This document shows positions 52,102 through 64,000 of a stretch of 64,000 bases of DNA, one piece after another (the first letter of the stretch is position 1; each line of letters opens with the position of its first letter). The notes under the pieces are model-generated. The model had not been told where the DNA came from. It saw only the letters and a list, made by a program, of their open reading frames with translations, and did no database searches. The stretch covers positions 930,001 through 994,000 of the forward strand of contig BROG01000048.1 of assembly GCA_030159075.1 (NCBI GenBank), in the 5' to 3' direction. A program made the position numbers and the translations under genes. This DNA is from Atrina japonica. Lineage: Eukaryota > Mollusca > Bivalvia > Pterioida > Pinnidae.

Positions 52102-52913
52102 CAAAAGCTTTTATAGATGTAGACAGATTAAAATTAGTACTTGTGTAATTATTTTTTATAAACACCTTCATCATATACAGCATCTTTATGTTTTACTTTC
52201 TATTTTCAATTCCTTATCAACTTATTCCGTATTCTTTCATTTATAAACAATGTATTAACTCATTGCTTTAATCTCGACAAAAGCATCAGAATCAATCATC
52301 ACATCACAGTTGATTCTGTTAAAACAGACAATCACGCCTCACTGTTCAGAAAGTTAGAACATAAATTACTCTACAGTATGATGTTATGTTCCATATGCAC
52401 ATGATAAGCATTTGTTTCTCGTACGAATTGTCTCGTACGAAAATGTTCGCCTCAGACGGCAAATGCAGGTTCACCGGTACACGCCTAGGCGTTATCACGG
52501 TAAGCTTGACATATCACTATATTGTCTAAGGTTCATAGCACTGTCCATCATTTGACTCGGTTACATATAAGTTAACAATTCTTGATGGGATGTAAACAAA
52601 AGAAAGCAAAAAGGACACCCCCCAAAAAGGAAAAACGAAAAGGTAAAATAAAAGCAACAACTTTCATAACAAAAACTTTAACAACAACAAAAGCAACAAC
52701 TATAACAACAAGCAAAACAATTTCTAATTCAGAAGATTGATTGTAGACCACAAGTACGTATACTACATGACGATTTTCAGATTTTTCAGATTTGTTTTAT
52801 ATATAATTCATTCGAGTATTTGCAGTTTGATTTGCAAAATTCTACTAGATCTACCAAAGATAATTCTAAATATTTGTTCTCGATCCTGAACAACAGGTAT
52901 GAAGTTATACGTA

Positions 52914-53852
52914 CAGTCAAACTTGCCTTAGCGACCCCCCTCATATAACGACTTCCTGTCCATAACGACCGTATTTTGACTGCCCCTTGAGAATTACTAT
53001 ATATTTGCCCCCTATATAGCGACCACCTGCCTTACGCGACCGACGACCGCTGTATTTTGTCCTCCGGTGGTTGTCCTACTTGCGTATAGCGACTGCTTAT
53101 ACACTTACTACTCTTGGAAGGGAGATAACTCGTACATAATTCTCGCGGGACAATTCGAGACTTAATCAACAACATGGCGAAATACACGAGGCTTCGACAG
53201 TCACAACACACCTGGAGGTGTCAATTAACGACCCGGGTAGTAATTAGGCACTCGTACGTGCTCTATGACAGGGTGTTTTTACAACCAGGAACTATCAATC
53301 ATCGTTGACTGATTGATGTTTTGTTTTCGATCATCAATTTATGACCAAAGTTTCCGGTGATGATTACTTAATCGGCGAAAGACTAAGAGTAAGACTTAAA
53401 AGGAAAAAATTCAGAAAGGACACGCTTGTGACAAGGTGTTTTTACGAACAGGAGCATTTAAATATCATCGCTGAATAATTGATTATTTGTTTTCTCGTAT
53501 TCTGGAATGCTGTATCTAATCGAACATCACTTGATTAGCAAGTCAACATCTCAATCCAAAGAGTAAAATCGCCGGCTCTCTTAGCATTGGATTACGTCTA
53601 ATAAAATGATAATTCAACTACCTACATCTTTCTGTATATTCTTACACTTCTGACTCGTGTGACTTAACAACACAGACCACCGACTGTGAGCACATTTTAG
53701 ATATTTGTTTCAGTTTTAATCATGTGCCGTATCCTCGATGTACATGTATAATTCAATTACATCATAAATTAATTTAAATTATTAAAACATTGAATTATTT
53801 CATTGTTATAATTTTTTTTCCCCTAAGCGGTCTTTATATACAAGTTTGACTG
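52914..53852. mobile_element. Pogo-like non-autonomous TIR element (939 bp)
   Basis: CAGTCAAACTTG at the left and CAAGTTTGACTG at the right are exact inverted ends, each next to a TA dinucleotide. Subterminal sequences carry repeated GCGACC/AGCGGTC words (TTAGCGACC, TATAGCGACCACCTG, AAGCGGTCTTTATATA), the style of pogo/Tigger ends. No transposase frame is seen inside. A related right end (AGGTCTTTATATACAAGTTT) recurs alone at about 56746. Confidence 0.85.
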
Positions 53853-54308
53853 TATATCAAAATTTGGAAATGCAGATGCCGAAATAAATATTTTTGTATA
53901 AAGAGCTCATTCCTATGTACTCTTGCATATGCCTCATTGTAGTGCATCTACAAAGTTTATATCTTTGAGATGTTACATCATTTCCCTGATGTTGTAGACT
54001 TTAAACCATCAAAATTTAAAGTGCAGTCTTCCATAGTTATAACAGCAGACCACTTAAAGCATAAGAATAAAGTCATTCTCTTCTGTCTTTTTATCGATTA
54101 AAAGTACTGTTTAATGGATTACATGATTTAGAGATCTTTGAAAGTTTTGGCAAAATTTGGTAATACATTATTTTCAACATTTTGAAGTGAATAATTTCAA
54201 CAGGTACCATTATGTAATAGCTGACCTCAGCGTTTACAAGTAAAACGCGTGATACATAGAAATTAATGGCAAGTGTTCAAGTGTTGGGAAAATAAATACT
54301 ATCCTTTC

Positions 54309-54434
<126 letters not shown>

Positions 54435-54577
54435 TATGCTGACAGTATGAACTGTTATGTTATAGTAGTAGAAGTAAAATCAGTAGCAGAAATTGTAGAG
54501 AAATAACGAGAATAGTTGTAATCAACGTATCAAGAGGGGTAGAACACACAGTTTTGGTATTGCCGGATTCAAATAAG

Positions 54578-54714
54578 ATGGCTGGTTGGAGTAACTTTTG
54601 GATTATGAAGCGGATGATCTACTCACTTTTTCGGTTATGGCAAGCTGCACAAGAATTTTTTACCTCAGTGGATACTCCCTTACGCATGTTGACAAACAGG
54701 AACGATAACTCTAG
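54578..54714 (+). other. Possible isolated coding exon (weak)
   Basis: An ATG in good context (AAGATGGCT) opens a frame reading MAGWSNFWIMKRMIYSLFRL and on to about TNRNDNS. It then meets a good donor (CTAGTAAGTG) at about 54714. The composition looks more protein-like than the neighbouring shadow frames. I recognise no family and found no second exon, so this is only a candidate. Confidence 0.18.
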
Positions 54715-54739
54715 TAAGTGTAATGTTACCAAAATTTAA

Positions 54740-57015
54740 ACTCGTCAAGGTAAAAAAAGAGTTCACAAAACTCTACCCCGCCATGTTATCAGGACTTTAC
54801 TATATTTGTGTCTAATTTTCATATTTCACTTCTCGAAACAAAAACCATAAATATTTTGTATAAAGGTAGTGTCCTCTTTTATTTCTATTGATGCAATGGA
54901 TAGATGGATTGTTACGTAACAAACAAAACTTCTAATGCTAGAACCACGTGGTACCTTTCAATGTAATTTATCAAACAAATTAGGGGCAATATCAAACGCT
55001 TTAGACATGTTGAACAAATTGAGAGTACTCAAACGGCTTTTAAATTATTCCATCTCGGTTGCACCAACGACTTCAACGAGAATTACACTCACTTAAGTCC
55101 GTTTTACCGTTTTAAAAAGCCATTATTTAATCAAAAATTATTTTTAAGAATTTCTTTACATGCTCATAGGTAAGTTCTTCAAATGGTTTCATACAACTTT
55201 AAACGTCTAGAATTTTATCTTATTCATGTTTAATGCCCCATCAATTTTGTTCACTAGATATAGTTTAAGTGCCACAAATTTTGACCTGAGCTATAGACTT
55301 GTCCCAATGTGTGAATTAAGTTTCAAGAGTCGTATCCATTAGTGGGAGTAGCATAACGTAACACAGATAACTTCCGGGATAGCGATATAACCTTGGGACT
55401 GCTAGCGTCACGACAAAATTACTTTGATGGTGTTTTCTCCTCTCGACCCAAGATTTCTCAAATTCACATTGAAACAAATGAGGTTTGATGGGGAGTAACT
55501 AGCTCTTTCTGAAGAATTGCTGGTGTGTCAAGTTTCTGGTATTATATGGTATATATTTTTGGATTCACACAAGCATACTGACACATAATATATAGGACGC
55601 AATACAATGCTTATCGTTTTGTGTGTAGCTATATACGTAATTGTTTATACGTAAACATGTATCGATTTCTGAAAGGAAACACACACATAAAAATTGAACC
55701 TCTTTAGTTTGTCTTTTTGCATGTTGTATATTTTTAACAACGAACCTGCTCTTTTCTAGTTGTAATATTAGTACCATTACGACGGCAATCCATGTTTATT
55801 AACAGGACCAACATGAATATTCGTACTAATTTTCATACTACACCACCGCGAGGGGTCCTAAGATCCTAAAGTTTATGGCGTCATCTCGAAACAAGATAAA
55901 GACATTTACAGCACAAGAAAGCGTGTATTTTGAGGTTTCTATAAATGTTACAAAACGAAAGGGACATATCTACTACTAAATAAATATTTTCTAGAACTTC
56001 CTTCATTATAACTACAATTTTTCCACTCAATTTAGCCAAACTTTTCGTAAAATCTAGTCCTTGAGAAAATACGTCAGAACAGGTATGAGAATGAGGTTTT
56101 TTGGGTGGGCTAGATTTCTTCTGTTTCTTTATATACTTAAGACCAGCATTAACTTAATTATAACTGTCATGTAAATTGTATTGAGGTACAACTATTGTGT
56201 TTTATACCCATACAGCTTTATATACGATCCCATATAACTCAAGTGTTTTTCTGTTAAAGAATTATCAGCTAAGTGATACTACTGTTGGTATATAAGTATA
56301 GCTTTTAATGTCAATTTAACGATGTGAAAATAGGATATTTTTCTACCAATTTGAACACATTTTAAGTACTGGTCCAATTTTTAGGATTTGTTTAATCATC
56401 TAGATGTGTTTCAGTATCGTTTGATCCACAACTGGGAACGATTCTGTGTTGTTGAGTGAATACTGACAGATGAACATTGAATATCAATACAATACTTCGT
56501 ATTATACAATTTGAATGTTTGCATCCGACATAATTTGTCGCACTTGACATTTAATGTCCATTTTCTTATCTAAACTAATCGAATTGGTCGTTACATATGA
56601 CCGGACAGAAATATTATAAACAGAATACCAAAGTTAAAGATTTGCATAAATGACCAAAACAAAATGTTCAAGACGATTGTTTCTTTCAATGAGACTTCAT
56701 CAACGGAGTTTGAAATTGAAAGACTGGATTTGTTGTGCCTGTAAGAAGGTCTTTATATACAAGTTTCCCTGTAGGCTTATTTAACATTTAAGCCAAAGAT
56801 GGCGTACACTTTGCTGATGAATATTCATAGTTTTAAGTTGTTGACTTACAGATATTTTACTTACTTTTTCTTACAGTTTTGCGATAACTATGTGTCTCGT
56901 TTAGTTTATATTCTTTATGGCTGATGTACCATTTTATAGCTTGTCCTTATATGTCGCGTTTAAATATACGATGTTTTTAAACAAGTATTGGCCGTTTCAA
57001 TGGTGTTGTGTATTT
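54740..57015. other. Gene-free stretch
   Basis: No gene recognised. One solo pogo-like end lies at about 56746-56770. Confidence 0.4.
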
Positions 57016-57019
57016 AAGG

Positions 57020-58685
57020 TAAAATATGATTAATAACGCGTTTAGTTAATGTGTATCAGAGATAAAACATAATTAATAAAGCGCTTAATCAATATGTTTT
57101 GAAAGTATAACATAATTTATAAAGTGGTTAGTCAATGTGTAATTCAGGTATATCATAATTAACAAAGCTTTAAGTCAATGTGTAGTTCAGGTATATCATA
57201 ATTAATTAAGCGTTTAGTCAATGTGTAGTTCAGGTATATCATAATTAATTAAGCGTTTAGCCAATGTGTAGTTCAGGTATATCATAATTAACAAAGCGTT
57301 TAGCCAATGTGTAGTTCAGGTATATCATAATTAACAAAGCTTTACGCCAATGTGTAGTTCAGGTATATCATAATTAACAAAACTTTAAGTCAATGTGTAG
57401 TTCAGGTATATCATAATTAACAAAGCTTTAAGTCAATGTGTAGTTCAGGTATATCATAATTAACAAAGCTTTACGTCAATGTGTAGTTCAGGTATATCAT
57501 AATTAATTAAGCGTTTAGCCAATGTGTAGTTCAGGTATATCATAATTAACAAAGCTTTAAGTCAATGTGTAGTTCAGGTATATCATAATTAATTAAGCGT
57601 TTAGCCAATGTGTAGTTCAGGTATATCATAATTAACAAAGCGTTTAGCCAATGTATAGTTCAGGTATATGATAATTAATTAAGCGTTTAGCCAATGTGTA
57701 GTTCAGGTATATCATAATTAACAAAGCTTTACGTCAATGTGTAGTTCAGGTATATCATAATTAATTAAGCGTTTAGTCAATGTGTAGTTCAGGTATATCA
57801 TAATTAATTAAGCGTTTAGTCAATGTGTATTTAACGTATAACATAATAACTTATGTATTTAAGGAATAACATAATTAACTCATTCTCCCTTAAAAACACA
57901 TTTGGGCAGTCTTTAGTCATTGATTTACAGAAGAGTCTATTGTTTTTTTCAGGGGTTGATGAGTTAATAAAGCGTTTAGTAAATGTGTAGTTAAGGTATG
58001 ATATAATTAATAAAGCGTTTAGTAAATGTGTAGTTAAGGTATGATATAATTAATAAAGCGTTTAGTAAATGTGTAGTTAAGGTATGATATAATTAATAAA
58101 GCGTTTAGTAAATGTGTAGTTAAGGTATGATATAATCAATAAAGCGTTTAGTAAATGTGTAGTTAAGGTATGATATAATTAATAAAGCGTTTAGTAAATG
58201 TGTAGTTAAGGTATGATATAATTAATAAAGCGTTTAGTAAATGTGTAGTTAAGGTATAATATAATTAATAAAGCGTTTAGTCAATGTGTAGTTAAGGTAT
58301 GATATTATTTATAAAGCGTTTAATCAATGTGTAGTAAAAGTATGATATAATGCATAAAGCGTTTAGTCAATGTGTAGTTAAGGTATGATATTATTTATAA
58401 AGCGTTTAGACAAAATATATTTTATCTAAAACATGATTAATAAAGCACTTAATCAATGAGGTTTTACGTATAGCATTAAAAAATAAAGCGTTTAGTTTAT
58501 GTGTATTTAACGTATAACATGAAAAATAAAGCGTTTAGTCAATGTGTATTTAACGTATAACATGAAAAATAAAGCGTTTAGTCAATGTGTATTTAACGTA
58601 TAACATGAAAAATAAAGCGTTTAGTCAATGTGTATTTAATGTATAACATGATTAATAAAGCGCTTAATCAATGTGTACTTTAGTG
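57020..58685 (+). repeat. 43 bp satellite array in three diverged blocks
   Basis: Block 1 (to about 57840) has units of AGTTCAGGTATATCATAATT then AACAAAGCTTTAAGTCAATG or AATTAAGCGTTTAGCCAATG. Block 2 (about 57970-58400) has AATAAAGCGTTTAGTAAATG then TGTAGTTAAGGTATGATATA. Block 3 (to 58685) has TGTATTTAACGTATAACATG with AAAAATAAAGCG. The common core is AAGCGTTTAGTCAATGTGTA. A 93 bp MITE separates blocks 1 and 2. Confidence 0.95.
57875..57967 (+). mobile_element. Tiny TTAA-flanked MITE (93 bp), copy 2, inside the 43 bp array
   Basis: Starts TTAACTCATTCTCCCTTAAA and ends TCAGGGGTTGATGAGTTAA; homologous to 4463-4553 in opposite orientation. The satellite units around it contain TTAA, which supplies the insertion site. 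Confidence 0.85.
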
Positions 58686-58689
58686 ACTA

Positions 58690-60420
58690 CTTTATTTGGT
58701 ATTTGGTTGGTATCATGGGGATTTAATGGTGCTTTTGAGATGCGACAAATTCTGTTTTCACTATAGCACTCAAAAGTGGCTGTGGATTGCTGTTGTCTCT
58801 CTGCAAACTAAAAACGACAGATAATTTAAAATTTCTATAAAAGATCAAGGCTTGTCATTTCAGAAAAGAGTTCCTAAATTATTTATGTTTTAGAGTATAT
58901 GTGGGGAAAACACTCAATGGTAAGATTCAATTTACAAATGTTTGCTTGCCTAGAAATACATACTGCGTGCTGTAAATTGAAACACAAATTAAACGCGTAT
59001 ATATTTAGTATACCTACGTGTGATTCAACGATGTTATATTCTTCTTAAAATCATCATTTTGGCCTCATTTTGAAAATAACTCAGATTTCAATATACCAGT
59101 TATTTCTAAGGATTTATCTAAATTAACCGTATTTGCTGTTTTCACGGAAATTTATGTGCCATTAAAATAATTCTTGACAATTTTACACTATCTCATGATG
59201 ATATAACGAGCTAAAGTAGTTTCGGATATGCGTGAGTCACACATTGTATGTTTTCTATTTTTGTTCTCTGTATTTATGAAATCGTTGCATCAAAGGAAAT
59301 ATTTTGCCTAAATCACTGAACAATAAAAAGTATAGAATGTTTATAACTTCTCATCAACGTGTTGAGGTCTCCCCTTAACTCTTGTTGTTTGTATAAACAT
59401 TTATCCACTTTTATTTACATGAAAATATAATATTTGTTAAGAAAGCACAGTCTTTATATTGGTATGTTGCACATATGATTAAAATAAAATTATGTAATGG
59501 TTCGCGCCGCTATTATAAATTTGTTCATATTCTTCAAACGTCAGATCGACAATAACATGTGAATTATATAATTATAAATGTCAGATATTAACAGCTTGAA
59601 GCACTTTAATTCTGTTTTGTATTCTACATCTGAAAAGCATAAAATTCCGCTGTTGTTAACTAACATTTGTTGTTTGGCTTGCGTGTGTTTTTTTTTAAAC
59701 TTGGTATTTCAATCATTTGCATTTGGATCATAATCCACGGGCCAGAACTTTAATTATAAATTTTTGTTTCGATAGACTCTGATATTTGATTTCAATTCGA
59801 ACATTACAGCAATAGGTTTTTGCCTGAGGTATAAGATAAAAGTGTCAAATTTCTCAATTGCCATTCCTTTTAATAACAGAATACGCCTTGATTACTTGAT
59901 TAATCTAAGTTTATGATGACACGAATTTGAAGACGAGAGCACTTCAGTAATATGTTGCGAACACGTACATGATTGACTGCTGAGCTACAGATAACACCGG
60001 ATATATACGATCTTTCACGAAACATTATCACGTGAACCGTGATTGTTGCCGATAAATGTCTACAGTCTGTGGTTCTTATCTTCAATTATAATTCGGTCTT
60101 CAAATTTCGTAGGGTCGACATACTAAGTATAATAAAATCTTACATTTGATAGTTCAAAATGTTAAAATGAATTACTCTAAACACCTCAAATCATTTGGCA
60201 ATGAATGTTCATTTGATGCATGTATAGTTGATATATTGCTGTTTTAAGCCTCACTAAAATTTTCCAATCGTGTTGAAACCTCACGACCTACGAGCACGAA
60301 CTAAGGTGCTTCAAATATTGACTTGACTTATTCCGTTTAGGTGTTTTTGTATATGGCTATGTGTGTCCTTGTCTGTATGTGTGTTTAAGTGTAATTAAGT
60401 ATATGCACACATACACACAT
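58690..60420. other. Gene-free stretch
   Basis: AT-rich sequence; no gene or repeat recognised. Confidence 0.4.
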
Positions 60421-60422
60421 AA

Positions 60423-60568
<146 letters not shown>

Positions 60569-61785
60569 GCATTTACTCAGTAAATGCGCATTATAACATT
60601 TACATTACCCGTATTTCCTCGTCCGGTGGAGATGGAGTCGTATATGTTAAAATTCTACCCGATTACCTGAATGAAATGTTTAAATTATATATATATATAT
60701 TGTAATTATATTGACTTTTGCCTGTTGAGTAACACCTACCGTGACACGATTCCTTATCTAAATTGTTGAGCCTCAGTTATCGGTAAATATGAAAGGAACT
60801 CATAGTTGAACCACAAAAGAAATATAAAATCATCACCTTGAAATCTCTATCGTTTTTCATATCTCGTAAATAATATACACACATGAAAAAGTGAAGGCAC
60901 CACGGGATATATACATAAACGAATTAACAGTATTGAATGATCATCTCTTTGTATCCTACACTGTTTACGTTATTTGACGTTTGTATATGATAATACACAT
61001 CTAAAACTAACATACCGCATCTTTTTCGTGAGAGCTTTTATACTTTGGAAATAGAGAAAATGTTAAGAGTTTCTGTCAAAAATAATATCTGAAGATAGGA
61101 CATTTTGGTTTTCAGATCGCAGTGCATTGAGACTACCGATGAGCTTAACATGGTAGAATTTGCTTTGTACTGTATGGTGTTTTGTGCCACACTAAACAAT
61201 TTTTCAGTTATATGGTAATGGTCAGTTGTTAATGGAGGGAAGAGAGAACCTGATTAAAATGTACCCAGGAAGAGACCGGCCTGTTGCAAGTATACTGACA
61301 AACATTTTCATAAAATGCAGCTTACGTTACAGCGGGATTGTAGAGTTCGCAATTAGTATAACTGAGTATTAAAGTCGCCTGTGTTGCAACAACCGTTGTT
61401 TGTTTTGAAAGGCGTAATGGCATTTTGGTTTTTTTGGTAAAACGCATTTTATTTACTGTATAGCCAAAACACAGTTAATGTATTGCAGATATTTTCCGTC
61501 TATCCTTTATTATGTTATTGTTGCATCGTGTAGAATGCAATCGGTGTTAATTATGATAACAATTAAGTAAATGTTTTGTCTACTGCTATATAACAGAAGT
61601 ACAACCTATAGCCGTTATTGCTATATGATCAATCTTTAAGTAGTTGAAGTACTGTTTTTGTTGACTCCGTTATCACACATATTCCATTCTTTGTCCGATA
61701 TGCAGTTTGCAGAATTATGTCATATACTTACATGAATAAAATAAGGTAAACTTGTTAATTATATATATGAAAAACATTCAGTCAG

Positions 61786-61817
<32 letters not shown>

Positions 61818-61840
61818 ACAGACAGACAGACAGACAGACA
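61786..61840. repeat. (GATA)n/(GACA)n microsatellite
   Basis: Short run of GATA followed by GACA tetranucleotides. Confidence 0.93.
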
Positions 61841-62490
61841 TGTGGATAGATATATAACGTTAAGTTTTTCAATCAAACAAAAAATTACGATTTAGTATTG
61901 AAACCTTGTTAAATCCTCCTAGTAATTATTTACCGTTTACTGTGGTTTACAGAAATTCAGTTGCTATAGCAATGTCATACTGTACAATATAGTGAAAACA
62001 CACTCTTATTACACAACCGTAGGAATTGTTTCTTTCTTCAAAAAGTTATTGAAAATTTTACTGAAGATATTGTGAAGTGAAGGTGTGAATTTCTCTGATA
62101 ACGAATGTTACCGATCCAGGAATATATAGGTCTGTATTCCTTTCTCAGTTACTTTTATAATTTATGTGAATTTTTATGTGTGCATAAAAAATGACTGCAA
62201 ACTTATGTCTTCGGAGTATCTCAGTTACTTTACCTAATAATCAATTACATTGGAATTTATCTCGGTATTAAGGCCAACTAATTCCACTGTATTGTGTTGA
62301 AAGGATTGAATGGCATTTTAAATGAGCAGAAGACTAGGTATCAGACAAATCTTTGAGATGGTATTTCATCTGGCATTAGATGTATAAGATTTGATGATGT
62401 GTTTGTAAGATGTCACATATATCATAGTCTAAGATTTTCATCTTTAACATGGTGATATACGGTAATTTAAATCTTACGTCGATAAACGAG

Positions 62491-62492
<2 letters not shown>

Positions 62493-62584
<92 letters not shown>
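62493..62584. repeat. (TC)n microsatellite
   Basis: About 46 TC dinucleotides, pure. It lies roughly 200 bp past the stop of the - strand GTPase gene and could be in or near its 3' UTR. Confidence 0.96.
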
Positions 62585-62589
<5 letters not shown>

Positions 62590-62783
62590 CTTGCGCTTCT
62601 TTGGATAAAGTGGAGGGAAGAGAAATGTTATAAGTTAAGATATCAAGCACAAAGAAAGACACAATCGAACAATTATGTATTTATTTTATATATACATCAA
62701 TTCGCGGTCATTTCTTTATTGGTCTTCTGTAGCTTTGTAAAACTGTATCAGTGTCAATTTTTCTTTCAAGATTTGTTTAATAT

Positions 62784-63230
62784 TTACATCGTAGGCGTTC
62801 GTGTTCTCCACTTCATTTCCGCAAGACTCCTCAGTGAATTTCTAATTTGCAATTTTGCTGCTACAGCTGGATTTTGCATAAATTTTGAAAGTTTTTCCCG
62901 CTTTTTGTGAGTCAGTTTAATTTGCCGACAGAGGGCAGTAAATGTATTATACACACCGATAAAGTTTTCACTTGCTGTTGTTTCGAAAAACATGCAATTA
63001 TATTCCGCTGCAAACTGAGTCGCCTCAACGTCTGACACAGATTTCATATGAATTAAATCACATTTGTTAGCCACTAGTGCCATTGTAATTTTTTCTTCCG
63101 ATCTTTTTGAAATGACAAAGTCTGCAATCTCCTTTAATTTTTCAAAACTGTCTCTGTCTGTAATTGAATAAACCAACATGATGGCGTCAGCCCACATAAT
63201 CTGTTCCTCTTTTATCACGGTACCATTCTC
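62784..63230 (-). CDS. Ras-like small GTPase, last exon (RERG/RASL- or RGK-like)
   Basis: Membrane- or cytosol-acting signalling GTPase of the Ras superfamily; the precise role is unknown. After an acceptor TATTATAG the exon reads ENGTVIKEEQIMWADAIMLV, then YSITDRDSFEKL. The G4 base-recognition motif is NKCD (in ALVANKCDL), and TTASEN replaces the usual G5 ETSA. The C-terminal extension of about 35 residues is basic (HKKREKLSKF, RTRTPTM) with no CAAX box, as in RERG, RASL11/12 and RGK proteins. The 149 codons include the TAA stop at 62784. It joins in frame (phase 0) to the exon at 63668-63741. Upstream exons, including the P-loop, are outside the window. A possible poly(A) signal is AATAAA on the - strand at 62715-62720. 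Confidence 0.9.
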   Translation of the reverse strand, partial: ENGTVIKEEQIMWADAIMLVYSITDRDSFEKLKEIADFVISKRSEEKITMALVANKCDLIHMKSVSDVEATQFAAEYNCMFFETTASENFIGVYNTFTALCRQIKLTHKKREKLSKFMQNPAVAAKLQIRNSLRSLAEMKWRTRTPTM

Positions 63231-63667
63231 CTATAATATATAGATGTAATTAAGTTACACTGTTATTTCAGTAATAACATCACGGAGTGAAATATAAACA
63301 TGATAAATGTATATATAGTTAGGTGTTACATGGAAAATATGTATCATTTATGGGTGAGGCGAGATTGGCCGTAGAATTCGCTTATGTAAACACATTTACA
63401 GCATTATTGGATATTTTTCTGTGTCTATGAACAGAAATTGGCTGTATAATTTGCTTTTATAAAAACATTTTATGCATTACTGGATATTTTTCTTTTTGTC
63501 TCTGAAACAACACAAAACACAATTATGTTCTTGCTTTGTCGCCTTTGATCTCATGAAAACGAAAATGTATAGCAGACAGAATTCTTTTGAATACTCAGAT
63601 TGTTCTATTTAATAGATTGTGTTAGTAAAGGGAAAATGGAATCAGTGAATAATGGCTAAACATTTAC

Positions 63668-63741
63668 CTGCCAAGCAGTATCCAGTACATGCACTGTGAC
63701 TGTTTTGCCATCCATTGGTATGCCGTGTGAGTAAATCGCTT
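63668..63741 (-). CDS. Ras-like small GTPase, penultimate exon (switch I-II)
   Basis: Between acceptor TTTGGCAG and donor GTAAATG the - strand encodes AIYSHGIPMDGKTVTVHVLD then TAWQ, the beta2-beta3 hairpin and G3 motif. The normal DTAG reads DTAW. The exon enters with two bases of a split codon (phase 1 upstream) and leaves in phase 0. The intron to the last exon is 437 bp. Family choice stays open: the surrounding wording is closest to RERG/RASL, while a Trp near this position recalls the altered G3 of RGK proteins. Confidence 0.85.
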
Positions 63742-63834
63742 CTGCCAAATTTGAAAAATAATTATAGTTATGTATCTTTTAAACCTGAATGTCGATACAC
63801 GCAGTCTTAGTCAGTACTATCATACGATGTTTAA

Positions 63835-63836
<2 letters not shown>

Positions 63837-63892
<56 letters not shown>

Positions 63893-64000
63893 CCTATCTA
63901 TCTTTCTATCTATCTGTCTGTCTGTCTGTCCGTCCGTCCACCCATCTATCCATCCATCCATCCATCATCCATCCATCCATCCATCCATACATCTATCTAT
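63837..64000. repeat. (TATC)n / (CATC)n microsatellite, runs off the edge
   Basis: TATC tetranucleotides pass through CTGT and CATC variants to the end of the window, inside the next intron of the GTPase gene. Confidence 0.96.

Noticed and set aside
62449..62910. + strand ORF beginning with a Ser-Leu run
   Set aside because: The start is a (TC)n repeat and the rest is antisense to the GTPase exon.

Overview
The window looks like nuclear DNA of a metazoan, most likely a mollusc and probably a bivalve. It is AT-rich, with long introns, GT-AG splice sites, abundant microsatellites, several private minisatellites, and dispersed repeats whose wording (GGCCCGAAGGGC, AAGATGGCC/GGCCATCTTGG, AAGGGAGATAACTC) I recall as common in bivalve genomes. 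The species assignment is inference from memory.

Only two protein-coding genes are supported. (1) A complete, 18-exon + strand gene (coding 5741-30238, 756 aa) is the histone demethylase KDM1A/LSD1. All 17 junctions are GT-AG, the phases close exactly, and the SWIRM domain, FAD-binding amine oxidase, CoREST-binding tower and catalytic lysine are all present. (2) The last two exons of a - strand Ras-superfamily GTPase (RERG/RASL- or RGK-like) lie at 62784-63741; its P-loop exon(s) lie beyond the right edge.

Layout: 1-5.7 kb is intergenic and holds a long foldback hairpin and a decayed, inverted Ty3/gypsy retrotransposon (about 2.0-4.3 kb). 5.7-31 kb is KDM1A. Its introns carry TIR elements, two copies of one 1.1-1.3 kb CAGGG-type DNA transposon, and private tandem arrays in introns 2 (66 bp unit), 4 (43 bp), 8 (44 bp), 10 (47 bp) and 12. 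31-37 kb holds a mariner fossil, a dispersed mollusc-type repeat, a 160 bp tandem repeat, a retroelement RT fossil and long (TA)n tracts. 38-40 kb is a 44 bp satellite. 40-62 kb is gene-poor: microsatellites, a tRNA-headed SINE, a second RT fossil, a pogo-like TIR element, and a 43 bp satellite with a 93 bp TTAA MITE inserted in it.

The most unusual observations are: a transposon copy in intron 1 that reads as if fragments of the intron 2 satellite had been interleaved into it; a tandem duplication that gives KDM1A exon 10 a second, upstream splice acceptor leading to a stop; a broken copy of the exon 5 start in intron 4; an intron 8 array whose two halves start with the same phrase 980 bp apart but differ strongly in regularity; and a Trp in place of the G3 glycine of the Ras-like GTPase. 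Several of these could be assembly artefacts and are marked so. I found no convincing new multi-gene system.
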